Part shown: piece by piece, positions 35,332 to 44,545 of the stretch
How the letters are laid out: every line of letters starts with the position of its first letter
How positions within the stretch are numbered: position 1 is the first letter of the stretch
Source: Devosia sp.
GTDB lineage: Bacteria > Pseudomonadota > Alphaproteobacteria > Rhizobiales > Devosiaceae
DNA: 64,000 bases
NCBI GenBank assembly: GCA_015234425.1
Contig: JADGNE010000073.1
Location: 1 to 64,000, forward strand
Direction: 5' to 3'
Notes under the pieces: model-generated
The model's input: the letters and a program-made list of their open reading frames with translations, nothing else
What the model was told of the DNA's origin: nothing
Databases searched by the model: none
Made by a program: the position numbers and the translations under genes

Positions 35332-36450
35332 CTATCCCGAAAGACGCGATGCCAGGCGGATCAGCTCCGCCTGGCGATTGACGCCGGTCTTGCCGAAAAT
35401 GGCCTTGAGGTATTGCCGGGCTGTTTCGTGGGTGATGCCGAGCGTTGCGGCGGCGGACGGGAGAGGCTGGCCCAGCACCAGCGCCGCCACAAGCTGGCTT
35501 TCGCGGGCTGTCAGCCCATATCTGTCGACCAACCGCACCAGAGCGTGGCGGGCGATGACCTGAGCATCCGTTACGAGAACTGCGACCCAGCCATGGTCCA
35601 GCCCGGCGGCCGACAAGATCGCCAGCCCCCTGACCGGCAGGACAGAAACGGAGAGCGCCGGCCGACCCGGGCGCTTCACGGAAAACGCATTAACCCCACC
35701 GCCAACGGACGCACCCGGCAGGGTATCGGGCCAACGCTGCACGGCGGCAACCCGCTCGGCCAGCCGGGCAGATGCGGAGCCAGAGCAACAGCTCAGGCCG
35801 CGACTGGTGAGAACAAAACTTTCGCCACTGGCCAGGAGGTCGTCGGCCATAGCGTTTCGGTAGGCGAGACGTCCGGCGGGATCGATGAGGAACAGTGCCT
35901 GATGGAGGCTATCAAGGGTTAGTCCTGCAGCGAGGGCGATCTGATTGGCGCGCTGAAGGCTTTGCCGGATTAACTGGGCGGTTGCGATATGTGGCAGGAG
36001 CGCCTGCAGGGCCGCGACCTCGCTATCGCGAAAATCGGCTCCGAGACGCAGGGAACGGCAGAAGAAAATGGCGTTGAGTGTGCCCTTACCCCACCAATAG
36101 GCGCATGCGGAAAGACCACCGTCATATCTGTACAGCAGCTCCCGATAAATGCGTTCGCGCCTCAGCGCAGCGAGGTCGCTATAGTCGGTATTGCGGAAAA
36201 AGGTAGCCTCTGGCGGATAAACGTCGGGGAGCCTCGACAACTCCGCTATGCCCATCAGCCGCTCCGAAGTGGTGATATCGGCGAGATGTCGGGAGGTTCG
36301 GACCAGTCGGGAGGGACCGGATTCCAGCATCACCACATGCTCGACATTGATCCAATGACTCAGGGCGTCGAAAATCGGTTCGTCGTCCGTCAGGGTGGCC
36401 GCGGCCTCGTAGAGACCACGAATGATATTTTCTGCAGAGCCCGGGCGCAT
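35332..36450 (-). CDS. LuxR-type HTH transcriptional regulator
   Basis: A 372-residue regulator with an unassigned N-terminal sensor region (helical, with a PAS/GAF-like LALAAGLTLDSLHQALFLIDPAGRLAYRNA segment at the middle) and a C-terminal LuxR HTH (LTARESQLVAALVLGQPLPSAAATLGITHETARQYLKAIFGKTGVNRQAELIRLA, about 305-370). This form, with 'TARESQLVAALVLG..', is common for alphaproteobacterial orphan LuxR regulators. It is divergent to the cupin and hydrolase genes (141-bp gap), which it may regulate. Confidence 0.85.
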   Translation of the reverse strand: MRPGSAENIIRGLYEAAATLTDDEPIFDALSHWINVEHVVMLESGPSRLVRTSRHLADITTSERLMGIAELSRLPDVYPPEATFFRNTDYSDLAALRRERIYRELLYRYDGGLSACAYWWGKGTLNAIFFCRSLRLGADFRDSEVAALQALLPHIATAQLIRQSLQRANQIALAAGLTLDSLHQALFLIDPAGRLAYRNAMADDLLASGESFVLTSRGLSCCSGSASARLAERVAAVQRWPDTLPGASVGGGVNAFSVKRPGRPALSVSVLPVRGLAILSAAGLDHGWVAVLVTDAQVIARHALVRLVDRYGLTARESQLVAALVLGQPLPSAAATLGITHETARQYLKAIFGKTGVNRQAELIRLASRLSG

Positions 36451-36591
36451 ATTGCCAGCCTCCTCGCCGTTCCGAGGGTGGAGCCAGCATAGTCCCCTCC
36501 CCGCCCCGGCTGGAAATCAAATCAATGGGCGGGGCTGGCGCCGTCGAAATGAGCGCGGCAGGATCGTCGCGGGGGAAAGGAGGAAACTGCC

Positions 36592-36930
36592 ATGGTTCAT
36601 GTCCTGCCCGCAGCTAATCGGCCGCCCGGCACCAGCCGGACAATCCGCTTTGAAGGGGAAGCCTATGGGACGCCGGTTTCCTTTTTCGCGGTGGATGTCG
36701 CGCCCGGGCATGGGCCGGTGCTGCACCGTCACCCCTATGCCGAGACCTGGATCGTGCTGCGTGGCCGGGCAGAGGTGGTTGCCGGAGATCGGGTCTTTCC
36801 CATCGGCCCAGGGGATGTGGCCGTGGTGCCGGCGGAGACGCCGCACAAATTCACCGCGATCGGGGACGAGCGGCTGGAAATGACCTGCATCCATGCCGCC
36901 GGGATGATGGTGCAGGAGAATCTCGAATGA
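36592..36930 (+). CDS. Small cupin-domain protein
   Basis: A 112-residue single cupin. GPVLHRHPYAETWIVLRGRAEVVAGDR is motif 1 with metal-ligand His pair and Glu, and PGDVAVVPAETPHKFTAIGDERLE is motif 2 with the second His. It is probably a metal-binding small-molecule enzyme or sensor; the substrate is unknown. A GGAGG ribosome-binding site lies ahead of ATG 36592. The stop overlaps the start of a tiny frame, followed by the hydrolase gene. Confidence 0.85.
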   Translation: MVHVLPAANRPPGTSRTIRFEGEAYGTPVSFFAVDVAPGHGPVLHRHPYAETWIVLRGRAEVVAGDRVFPIGPGDVAVVPAETPHKFTAIGDERLEMTCIHAAGMMVQENLE

Positions 36931-36998
36931 GAAGGCGTTGGGTACTGGTCGCTGTGGCGTGGATGGTCGCAGGAATGAGCGTGCCGGCGAGAGGATAG
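36927..36998 (+). CDS. Tiny signal-peptide-like frame (23 residues)
   Basis: ATG at 36927 overlaps the cupin stop (ATGA) and follows AGGAGA. The 23-residue product MRRRWVLVAVAWMVAGMSVP.. looks like a truncated signal peptide: three arginines, a hydrophobic core and a P-A-R end. It is followed at once by TAG and by the AGGAG of the hydrolase gene. It may be a real coupling peptide, a remnant of a lost exported protein, or chance. Confidence 0.35.
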   Translation: MRRRWVLVAVAWMVAGMSVPARG

Positions 36999-37010
36999 GA
37001 GAAAACGGAA

Positions 37011-37811
37011 ATGGACACGTCAGCAACAAGCGGGCGGATCGCCGTCAATGGGGTGCAGTTGCATTACGAGATCCATGGCGCGGGCAAGCCGCTGGTGATG
37101 CTTCATGGCGGGGTCAACCCGGCGGATATGTTCGGCGCGCCGCTCAAGGCCATGGCCGAGGCGCATCAGGTGATTGCGGTGCATCTTCGCGGGCATGGGT
37201 TGAGCAGCGATGGCGATGCGCCATGGAGCTCCGAGCTGATGGCGGATGATGTGGATGTGCTGCTGGGGACGCTGGGGATCGGGAGCGCCGATGTGATGGG
37301 CTATTCGCTGGGGGGCGGCGTGGCGCTGCAGCTGGCGATCCGGCACCCCGAGCGGGTGGGCAAGCTGGTGATGGTTTCGGCCAGCATCAAGACGAGCGGC
37401 AATTATCCGGAGGTGGAAGAGGCTTTTAAGGCCATGGGCGCACAGGCGGGCGCGATCGGGGCGTATCTCGCGACCACCCCCATCGGAGAGATGTATCCCG
37501 ACGTGGACTGGGAAAAGCTGATGCGGCGGACCGGGGAGATGGCGGCGGCGCCGTTTGACTGGTCGGAAGGGGTGAAGGCGCTAGACGTCCCGACGCTGGT
37601 GATCTTTGCCGACGCCGACATGATGTATCCCGAGCATATCTCGGAGATTTACCGACTGCTAGGTGGGGGGACGCGGGATGCGGGCGTGGATGGGTCATTG
37701 CGGCCGACGCAGAACCAGCTCGCGATCATTCCGGGGACCACGCATTATGATCTGATCAGCAAGGGGGTGGGGCCGGTGACCGGTTTTGCCAAGGCGTTTT
37801 TGGCGGATTGA
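37011..37811 (+). CDS. Alpha/beta-hydrolase
   Basis: A 266-residue serine hydrolase. VNGVQLHYEIHGAGKPLVMLHGGVNPADMF holds the oxyanion HG motif; the nucleophile Ser is in GYSLGGGVALQLA; the acid is likely in VIFADADMMYP, and the catalytic His in IPGTTHYDLI. The fold resembles small esterases, epoxide- or haloperoxidase-type hydrolases. It is preceded by AGGAG and lies behind the cupin gene, so a short operon is likely. Confidence 0.9.
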   Translation: MDTSATSGRIAVNGVQLHYEIHGAGKPLVMLHGGVNPADMFGAPLKAMAEAHQVIAVHLRGHGLSSDGDAPWSSELMADDVDVLLGTLGIGSADVMGYSLGGGVALQLAIRHPERVGKLVMVSASIKTSGNYPEVEEAFKAMGAQAGAIGAYLATTPIGEMYPDVDWEKLMRRTGEMAAAPFDWSEGVKALDVPTLVIFADADMMYPEHISEIYRLLGGGTRDAGVDGSLRPTQNQLAIIPGTTHYDLISKGVGPVTGFAKAFLAD

Positions 37812-37847
37812 GGGAGGCGATGGGGCCGAGGATTTTGTGGCTCTCTT

Positions 37848-37961
37848 ACCCCCACCCGACCTCCCCCTGAAAAAGGGGGAGGGGTGGATCGGGGCTCTCG
37901 ATGTCTGGCTTCCCACTGGCCGGTCCCTCCCCCGTCTTCCGGGGGAGGTTAGGAGGGGGTT
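37848..37961. repeat. Two palindromic repeats in the convergent gap
   Basis: Two members of the GC-rich palindrome family lie in the 150-bp gap: CCTCCCCCT (37860-37868) with GGGGGAGG (37875-37882) around GAAAAA, and CCTCCCCC (37926-37933) with GGGGGAGG (37941-37948) around GTCTTCC. They end beside the stops of the rightward hydrolase and the leftward dehydrogenase and may terminate both. No T tract follows. Confidence 0.8.
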
Positions 37962-38891
37962 TTAGACCACCGCGCTTATCAGCGGTTCGCCGGCGAAGTG
38001 TTTTTCGAGGTTGGCGACGAGAAGCGCGCCCATGGCGTCGCGGGTCTGGTTGGTGGCGCTGCCCTGGTGGGGGGAGAGGACGACGTTGTCGAGGCTGAAG
38101 AGCGCTTCGGGGACCGAAGGCTCGTTTTCAAAGACGTCGAGGGCGGCGCCGCCGAGGCCGCCGTTTTGCAGGAGCTCGACCATGGCGGCTTCATCGATCA
38201 GCGTGCCGCGGGCGACGTTGACGATGGCGCCCTTGGGGCCGAGGGCTTCGAGGACTTTTCGCGAGACGATCTTTTCGGTGCCCTTGCCCCCGGGGGCGAT
38301 AATCACCAGCCAGTCGGCGTCGCGGGCCATGTCCTCGAGATTGTCATAGTAGACATAGGGCACGGACGGCTGGGCGCTGCGGCCGTGATAGACGACGCGC
38401 ATCTTCATGGCCTGGGCGCGGGAGGCGATCTCCTTGCCGATACGGCCGAGGCCGAGAATGCCGACGGTCTTGCCGGTCAATTCGGAGAAAAGGCCGAAAT
38501 TGGCATTGGGCCATTTGCCCTGGCGGACGAACTGGTCGGACTGCGGAATGCGGCGGGCGAGCGAAATCATGAGGCCGATGGTGAGCTCGGCCACCGCGTC
38601 GTTGAGCACGTCGGGCGTGTTGGTGACGCGGATATTGCGGGCCTTGGCGGCGCGTGTGTCGATATTGTCGTAGCCGACGCCGAAGCTGGCGATGATCTCG
38701 AGATTGGGCAGCGCGTCCATGAGATCGGCCTGGACGCCGGAGCCGGCATGGGCGCGAATGCGGGCGCCGTTTTCCCTGAGCCAGGCAGAGGGGGCAGCCT
38801 GTTCGTGCAGCTTGTGGACAGTGTAGCGCTCGGCAAGCGCCTTTTCGCAGGAGGCCAGAAGCGGGCCGGTCTGGAGAATTTCGATGGTCAT
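37962..38891 (-). CDS. D-2-hydroxyacid dehydrogenase (glyoxylate/hydroxypyruvate reductase type)
   Basis: A 309-residue NAD(P)-dependent reductase of the D-isomer 2-hydroxyacid family. The Rossmann loop is TVGILGLGRIGKEIASRAQAM, the dinucleotide/substrate motif VNVARGTLIDEAAMVELL, and the catalytic Glu-His region ENEPSVPEAL..LSPHQGSAT. It reduces 2-keto acids such as glyoxylate, hydroxypyruvate or similar acids. The neighbour is an AEC carrier on the same strand; the two might serve the same organic acid. Confidence 0.9.
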   Translation of the reverse strand: MTIEILQTGPLLASCEKALAERYTVHKLHEQAAPSAWLRENGARIRAHAGSGVQADLMDALPNLEIIASFGVGYDNIDTRAAKARNIRVTNTPDVLNDAVAELTIGLMISLARRIPQSDQFVRQGKWPNANFGLFSELTGKTVGILGLGRIGKEIASRAQAMKMRVVYHGRSAQPSVPYVYYDNLEDMARDADWLVIIAPGGKGTEKIVSRKVLEALGPKGAIVNVARGTLIDEAAMVELLQNGGLGGAALDVFENEPSVPEALFSLDNVVLSPHQGSATNQTRDAMGALLVANLEKHFAGEPLISAVV

Positions 38892-38976
38892 GAAAAGGCG
38901 TCCCCCTCAGGTGGCAAAGGCTTGGTGATGATAGTCGAAACGGCCGTCGCGTCACCCCTCCCGGGCAAGGCGACGG

Positions 38977-39912
38977 CTATAGGGCTAGGATATAGAGCCA
39001 AGCGGAAATGGTCAGCGCCGACAGCAGGGTGGCGATGAGAATGGTGTTGGCGGCAACACTGGTGCCGCGATCGTAATAGGTGGCGAAAACATAGATGTTC
39101 ACCCCGGCCGGCATGGCCGCGAGCAGAATGCCGTAGCGGGCGATATCCATGGGCACGCCCAAGACGTGGATCATCAGCACATAGGCGAGCAGCGGGTGGA
39201 GGATCAGCTTGATCAGCGAGGCCACCAGCGCCTGACGCCAGTTTTCCGAGAGCTTGAATTCGTTGAGCGCGCCGCCGATGCCGAAGAGCGCGGCGGGGAC
39301 CACGGCCTGGCTCATCATGGAAAAGAAGGCTTCGGCCGGTTCGATCAATTGCAGATTGAGGAGCGAGCCGATGATGCCGGCGGCGATGCCCCAGATCAGC
39401 GGATTGGAAACGACGCGGCGGATGGCGACGATGAGGGTCTTGCCCAGCGACTGGCCATCGCGGCGCACCAGTTCCATCGTCACCATGCCGAGGGTCAGGA
39501 GGATCGCGCCATGCAGGCCCAGAATGGATAGCGTGACGGGCAGCGCTTCTTCCCCATAGGCGCGGGTAATGATCGGCAGGCCGATAAGCACGGTGTTGGT
39601 GAAAGTGCCGGCAAAGCCGAACGAGACGCTTTCGCCCGGGCGATTGCCGAAGAACTGCCGGGCGATAAAAATGCCGAGGCCAAAGCAGATGAAGGCGCCG
39701 ATATAAAACGGGCCGATGATCGACAGATTGAACGCCGAACGGAAATCGCTGGTCAGGATCGACAGAAACAGCAGGCACGGCGTCGCGAAATTATTGACGA
39801 AGGCGATGAGGCTTTTGACACCCTCGGCCGGAAACAGGCGATAGCGAACGGCGCCAAAGCCAAGCGCCATCATGGCGAAGATCGGCGCGATAACAAAGAG
39901 GATGTCGAGCAT
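38977..39912 (-). CDS. AEC-family (auxin efflux carrier-like) transporter
   Basis: A 311-residue membrane protein with about ten helices in two inverted repeats. FVNNFATPCLLFLSIL and the MLDILFVIAPIFAMMALGFGAVRYRLF start, plus PLAYVLMIHVLGVPMDIARYGILLAAMPAGVNIYVFATYY near the end, fit the AEC family, which carries malate, other organic acids or indole compounds. The substrate is unknown. Confidence 0.87.
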   Translation of the reverse strand: MLDILFVIAPIFAMMALGFGAVRYRLFPAEGVKSLIAFVNNFATPCLLFLSILTSDFRSAFNLSIIGPFYIGAFICFGLGIFIARQFFGNRPGESVSFGFAGTFTNTVLIGLPIITRAYGEEALPVTLSILGLHGAILLTLGMVTMELVRRDGQSLGKTLIVAIRRVVSNPLIWGIAAGIIGSLLNLQLIEPAEAFFSMMSQAVVPAALFGIGGALNEFKLSENWRQALVASLIKLILHPLLAYVLMIHVLGVPMDIARYGILLAAMPAGVNIYVFATYYDRGTSVAANTILIATLLSALTISAWLYILAL

Positions 39913-40007
39913 TGGCCTGCAGGTCCGGGCCGGAGGAACAGGGGGAGGCCTAAACGTTCATCTCATTGTGGTCAATTGCCATCTGGTATGGAAGTGACGC
40001 AGGATCG

Positions 40008-40059
40008 AAACGAAACATATTACGTTCACAAACGAAAGATAATGACGTAAAAACGAAAG
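40008..40059. promoter_or_regulatory. Three AAACGAAA boxes at two-turn spacing upstream of glpD
   Basis: AAACGAAA boxes start at 40008, 40030 and 40051, that is 22 and 21 bases apart, so all three lie on one face of the helix. They end 18 bases before the glpD ATG. DeoR-family GlpR repressors bind similar AT-rich TTCG/CGAA boxes, so this is the probable glycerol-phosphate-responsive operator. The regulator gene is not in the window. Confidence 0.6.
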
Positions 40060-40076
40060 TCGCGGAGCGGAAAATC

Positions 40077-41570
40077 ATGAGCGAGACGGCGATGCTGGAT
40101 GTGTTCGTCATTGGCGGGGGGATCAACGGCGCGAGCGTCGCCCGGGACGCGGTGGGGCGCGGGTTCACCGTGGGCCTAGCCGAAATGAATGATTTTGCCT
40201 CCGGCACGAGTTCGGCCGCGACCAAGCTGGTGCATGGCGGGCTGCGCTATCTCGAGCATTATGAATTTCGCCTCGTGCATGAGGCGCTGGCCGAGCGCGA
40301 GGTGCTGTGGGCGGCGGCGCCGCACATCATCCGTCCGCTGCGGTTCGTGCTGCCGCATCACAAGGGGCTGCGCCCCGCTTTCGTGCTGCGCACCGGGCTG
40401 GCGATGTACGACTATATGGGCGGGCGCAAATTGCTGCCGCCGACCAAGACGCTGGATCTGACGCGCGATGTGACCGGCACGCCGCTGAAGCCGGGGTATC
40501 GGCTGGGCTTTGAATATTCGGACTGCTGGGTGGACGATGCGCGCTTTGTGGTGCTGAACGCCCGCGACGCGGCAGACAAGGGCGCAAAGATCCATGTGCG
40601 CACCAAGGTGGTATCGTCGCGGCGCGAGAATGGCGGCTGGACCATCGAACTCGATGGCGAAGGCGGGCGCGAGACGGTTCGGGCCAAACTGCTGGTCAAT
40701 GCCGCCGGGCCGTGGGTGGACACTGTCATCAACGGGGTGATGGGCAAGAACGGGACGCATAATGTGCGGCTGGTTCAGGGCAGCCATATCGTGGTGAAAA
40801 AGCTCTATGACCACGACCGCTGCTACATCTTCCAGAATGGCGACGGGCGGATCATCTTCGCCATTCCTTATGAGGGGGATTTTACGCTGATCGGCACCAC
40901 CGACCGCGACTATAAGGGCGACCCCAAGGATGTGAAAATCTCCGAGGAGGAGACGGATTATCTCCTCAGCGCGGCCAGCGAATATTTTGCCAAGCCGGTG
41001 ACACGGGACGAGATTGTCTGGACCTATTCGGGCGTACGGCCGCTGTTCGACGATGGCGCCAGTGCGGCGCAGGAGGCGACGCGCGACTATGTGCTCAAGG
41101 TCGATGGAACGGCGGGCGAAGGGGCGGCGATCAATGTGTTTGGCGGCAAGCTGACGACCTCGCGGCGCCTCTCGGAATCAGTGCTCGAAAAGATCGAGGG
41201 GCTGATCGGTCACAAGGGACCGGCCTGGACCAAGGAAAGCACCCTGCCCGGCGGCGATTTTCCGACGCTCAATTTCGAGGCGGAAGCGCGCCGGCTGGGC
41301 ATGGATTTTGCTGATCTGCCGCAGAAGCTGACGCGGCGGTTGATGCGGCTTTATGGGACCAAGGCGCGGGTGCTGCTGGGCGAGCGCAAAACCATTGCCG
41401 ATCTGGGCCAGCATTTTGGGGCTGATCTTTATCAGGCCGAGGTGGATTATCTGGTTGCAGAGGAATGGGCGCGGACGGCACAAGATATTCTGTGGCGCCG
41501 CACCAAGCTTGGGCTGCGGGTCGCGCCGGAGGATGTGGCGCGGCTGGAGGAATATCTGGCGGGGAGGTGA
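40077..41570 (+). CDS. glpD: Aerobic glycerol-3-phosphate dehydrogenase
   Basis: A 497-residue FAD-dependent, membrane-associated dehydrogenase that feeds glycerol-3-phosphate electrons to quinone. The FAD motif is DVFVIGGGINGASVARDAVGRG near residue 8; FASGTSSAATKLVHGGLRYLEHYEF and LLVNAAGPWVDTV follow; TTDRDYKGDP and SGVRPLFDDG are in the substrate region. ATG 40077 places the FAD motif at the start; an upstream extension is not homologous. It is followed by glpK, with a palindromic repeat in the gap. Confidence 0.95.
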   Translation: MSETAMLDVFVIGGGINGASVARDAVGRGFTVGLAEMNDFASGTSSAATKLVHGGLRYLEHYEFRLVHEALAEREVLWAAAPHIIRPLRFVLPHHKGLRPAFVLRTGLAMYDYMGGRKLLPPTKTLDLTRDVTGTPLKPGYRLGFEYSDCWVDDARFVVLNARDAADKGAKIHVRTKVVSSRRENGGWTIELDGEGGRETVRAKLLVNAAGPWVDTVINGVMGKNGTHNVRLVQGSHIVVKKLYDHDRCYIFQNGDGRIIFAIPYEGDFTLIGTTDRDYKGDPKDVKISEEETDYLLSAASEYFAKPVTRDEIVWTYSGVRPLFDDGASAAQEATRDYVLKVDGTAGEGAAINVFGGKLTTSRRLSESVLEKIEGLIGHKGPAWTKESTLPGGDFPTLNFEAEARRLGMDFADLPQKLTRRLMRLYGTKARVLLGERKTIADLGQHFGADLYQAEVDYLVAEEWARTAQDILWRRTKLGLRVAPEDVARLEEYLAGR

Positions 41571-41572
41571 GA

Positions 41573-41722
41573 CCCCCACCCGGCCTCCCCCTGAAGGAGG
41601 GGGAGGAGTGGGGCCGGTGATGGTGGCGGCACCGTCGCAAACCCGGGTGATGACGGCAGTGCCGAGACATTTCAGCTGGGCGCAGAAATGTCGTCCTTCT
41701 CCCTCAAGAGGAGAGGGGAAGA
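41573..41722. repeat. Palindromic repeat between glpD and glpK
   Basis: Arms CCTCCCCC (41584-41591) and GGGGGAGG (41599-41606) around TGAAGGA make the main hairpin; a second, weaker one (TTCTCCCTC, GAGAGGGGAA) lies near 41696-41720, close to the glpK ribosome-binding site. The insertion separates the two genes by 168 bases and may adjust relative expression. Confidence 0.75.
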
Positions 41723-41738
41723 AGCGAGTGGAGGGAAA

Positions 41739-43229
41739 ATGACAAAATATATTCTGGCCATTGATCAGGGGACGACGTCGAGCCGGGCCATTGTGTTTGA
41801 TGGCGAGCGGAAGATTGTTGGGGTGGGCCAGAAGGAATTTACCCAGATCTTTCCGAACGATGGCTGGGTGGAGCATGACCCGGAGGAGATCTGGGAGAGC
41901 GTGGTCGAGACCATCCGAATCGCTCTGGACCAGGCCGGGATCAGCGCCGGGGATGTGGCGGCGATCGGGATCACCAATCAGCGCGAGACGACGCTGATCT
42001 GGGACAAGGCCAGCGGCGAGCCGATCCATAATGCGATTGTCTGGCAGGACCGGCGGACGGCGGCGATCTGTGCGGAGCTGAAAGAGGCCGGGCACGAGGC
42101 GCTGTTTACCGAGCGCACCGGGCTGCTGCTCGACCCCTATTTTTCCGGCACCAAGTTGAAGTGGCTGCTCGACAGGGTCGAGGGCACGCGGGCGCGGGCG
42201 GAAAATGGCGAGCTGGCTTTTGGCACGGTCGATAGTTTTCTGATCTGGCGACTGACCGGTGGGAAGGTCCACGCCACCGACGCGACCAATGCGGCGCGCA
42301 CGCTGATGTTCGACATTTCGCGCAATGAATGGGACGACGAACTGCTGGGCGTATTGGGTGTTCCCAAGGCGATGCTGCCGGAGGTGAAGGATTGCGCCGA
42401 TGATTTTGGCGTGACGGATGCCAGCCTGTTCGGGGCGGCAATTCCGATTTTGGGCGTTGCCGGCGACCAGCATGCGGCCACCATCGGGCAGGCCTGTTTC
42501 GAGCCGGGCATGGTCAAATCGACCTATGGGACGGGGTGTTTTGCCGTTCTCAATACGGGCGCAGAAATGGTGCGCTCCAACAATCGGCTGCTGACGACCA
42601 TCGCCTATCGGCTGGATGGGAAAACCCATTATGCGCTGGAGGGGTCGATCTTTATCGCCGGGGCAGCGGTGCAGTGGATCCGCGACGGGCTGAAGCTGGT
42701 TCAGCATGCCAGTGAAACCGGGCCGCTGGCGCGCAGCGCAGACCCGAGCCAGCATGTCTATATGGTGCCTGCCTTTGTGGGGCTCGGCGCACCCTGGTGG
42801 GATGCGGATGCGCGCGGGGCGATTTTCGGGCTGACGCGCAATACCGGGCCGGCGGAAATCGCCCGGGCGGCGCTGGAAGCGGTCTGCTACCAGACGCTCG
42901 ATCTGCTCGAGGCGATGCGAAAAGACTGGCAGGGCGGCGGCACGGAAACCGTGCTGCGCGTCGATGGCGGCATGGTGGCGTCGGACTGGACGATGCAGTT
43001 CCTCGCCGACATTCTCGATGCGCCGGTTGACCGGCCGACCATCCTTGAGACGACGGCGCTGGGTGCGGCGTGGCTGGCGGGGATGAAGGCGGGCATCTGG
43101 CCGGGCATGGCGAAATTTGCCGAGAGCTGGGCGCGTGACACGCGTTTCGAGCCCAAGATGGACGCCGCGGAGCGGGGCCGGAAGGTGCGCGGCTGGGACG
43201 ATGCGGTGCGGCGGGTGCTGACGACTTAG
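41739..43229 (+). CDS. glpK: Glycerol kinase
   Basis: A 496-residue FGGY kinase that phosphorylates glycerol. [16 protein letters not shown] is the ATP-binding start, QDRRT and [14 protein letters not shown] the substrate and conserved loops, and [11 protein letters not shown] the C-terminal end. ATG 41739 follows GAGGG. The typical glpF transporter is missing; glycerol could enter by diffusion or via a carrier elsewhere. It follows glpD on the same strand. Confidence 0.96.
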   Translation: MTKYILAIDQGTTSSRAIVFDGERKIVGVGQKEFTQIFPNDGWVEHDPEEIWESVVETIRIALDQAGISAGDVAAIGITNQRETTLIWDKASGEPIHNAIVWQDRRTAAICAELKEAGHEALFTERTGLLLDPYFSGTKLKWLLDRVEGTRARAENGELAFGTVDSFLIWRLTGGKVHATDATNAARTLMFDISRNEWDDELLGVLGVPKAMLPEVKDCADDFGVTDASLFGAAIPILGVAGDQHAATIGQACFEPGMVKSTYGTGCFAVLNTGAEMVRSNNRLLTTIAYRLDGKTHYALEGSIFIAGAAVQWIRDGLKLVQHASETGPLARSADPSQHVYMVPAFVGLGAPWWDADARGAIFGLTRNTGPAEIARAALEAVCYQTLDLLEAMRKDWQGGGTETVLRVDGGMVASDWTMQFLADILDAPVDRPTILETTALGAAWLAGMKAGIWPGMAKFAESWARDTRFEPKMDAAERGRKVRGWDDAVRRVLTT

Positions 43230-43353
43230 TTTACACCCTTGGCGGTCTCCTCCACCCGGCCTCGCTCCTGGAAGTAGAGGGCCGATAGTCCCTTGGTAGC
43301 GTGTGCCCCTGCCCGCGGTTGGCAAAGGCTTGGGGAAGTGCCATAGCAGCCTC

Positions 43354-43656
43354 ATGACTGAGAACAATGACGACTACATCTATGACGAAGCGACGGGCGA
43401 ATGGCTGCCGGCTTCCGAGGTGGCAAGCAAAGCCAGCGCGAGCCTTGAAGTTCGGGATGCCTCGGGCACTCTTCTGGCCGATGGCGACCAGGTGGTGCTG
43501 ATCAAGGACCTCAAGGTCAAGGGCGCCGGACAGACCCTCAAGCAGGGCACGGTGATCAAGTCCATCCGGCTCACCGACAATCCTGAAGAGATCGATTGCC
43601 GGCACGACGCCATCAAGGGCCTCGTGCTGCGCACCGAGTTCGTGCGCAAACGCTAA
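43354..43656 (+). CDS. PhnA/YjdM-type protein without the zinc ribbon
   Basis: The 100-residue product matches the C-terminal half of the PhnA (YjdM) family: LEVRDASGTLLADGDQVVLIKDLKVKGAGQTLKQGTVIKSIRLT then IDCRHDAIKGLVLRTEFVRKR. In the family the N-terminus is a CxxC...CxxC zinc ribbon; here it reads DDYIYDEATGEWLP and has no cysteine there. PhnA is not a phosphonate enzyme despite the name; its role is uncertain. The gene converges on the next one with a 4-base overlap. Confidence 0.82.
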   Translation: MTENNDDYIYDEATGEWLPASEVASKASASLEVRDASGTLLADGDQVVLIKDLKVKGAGQTLKQGTVIKSIRLTDNPEEIDCRHDAIKGLVLRTEFVRKR

Positions 43657-44480
43657 TCGGCTTCGCCCTCGACGCCTGGCGGGGGCGGTTCCTCTTCTTC
43701 AGCCACAGGCTGATTGGCGTTGGGATTGTCGCGGAGGAGACGCGTCACCTCGCCGTCGAGCGCCACCATGAATTCCGAAATACGCTCGCCGTTCGAGCTG
43801 AAATCGTGCCAGGCATTAATCGAGGCCGAGCGCATGTCGATGGCGGCACCCTGAGGGTCCGGGGACACGCGAATGACCGCCTCCTCTCGCCAGCCGGCGA
43901 GCGTCGTGATCCGCGCATTGATGCGGCCGTTCTGACCACTTTCGCCCGGAGCCGCGCGCAGGCGGACATCCCAGCCGCGTTCGGCGACGAGCCGTTCGGC
44001 AAGGGCGAAGAGCTGTGCCGGATCGAGCGGATAGCGGCGCGTTGTGGCATTGGGGAAGATGCGGGCCTGCTCGGCCGCCGGGATCAGTTTTGGCGCGGGC
44101 ATGGCGCGCGTGTCCGGCAGGAACAGCAGGGGCAGTTCGCCCCGATCGACCGTAGCGATGTCGGTGACCGGCGGATAGCGCCAGGCCAGATAGCCGTAAT
44201 AGCCAAAAGGCATGAGGCAGAGTGCGCCCAGGAAGAGGCCCATCAGCGCCCTGCCCCAACCCTGATCGCCGCTGTACCAAAGGCGGATCAGCGCGATGAG
44301 TGCGGTGAGGAGGGCGAAAAATGCTGTCGCCGCGGCAACAAGAGCGGCAATAGAAAAGCTCGGAGAGTCGATCAGGCCGAGATGGTGCAGGCCAATGGGC
44401 AAGACGAGGAGCGGCACCGCCAGCCGGCCTAGCCGCTGCGCCCAGATGGCCCATTTCGAGGTACGGATCAGTATGCGCAC
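43653..44480 (-). CDS. DUF1499-domain membrane protein
   Basis: A 275-residue protein with about three N-terminal hydrophobic segments (LAVPLLVLPIGLHHLGLI, IAALVAAATAFFALLTALIALI, ALMGLFLGALCLMPFGYYGYLAW) and a C-terminal DUF1499 domain (PPVTDIATVDRG.., WREEAVIRVSPDPQGAAIDMRSASINAWHDFSSNGERISEFMVALD). Function is unknown. It converges with the PhnA-like gene. Confidence 0.82.
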   Translation of the reverse strand: MRILIRTSKWAIWAQRLGRLAVPLLVLPIGLHHLGLIDSPSFSIAALVAAATAFFALLTALIALIRLWYSGDQGWGRALMGLFLGALCLMPFGYYGYLAWRYPPVTDIATVDRGELPLLFLPDTRAMPAPKLIPAAEQARIFPNATTRRYPLDPAQLFALAERLVAERGWDVRLRAAPGESGQNGRINARITTLAGWREEAVIRVSPDPQGAAIDMRSASINAWHDFSSNGERISEFMVALDGEVTRLLRDNPNANQPVAEEEEPPPPGVEGEAD

Positions 44481-44545
44481 CGCTGCCTTTTCCCCTTTGT
44501 TGCGCGCACTCTAGCGGCAAGGTCTTTCCCGAGGTTGAACAAGAC

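Noticed and set aside
41178..43367. Long leftward frame (729 codons) opposite glpD and glpK
   Set aside because: It crosses two genes and a palindromic repeat; no domains; typical antisense artefact.
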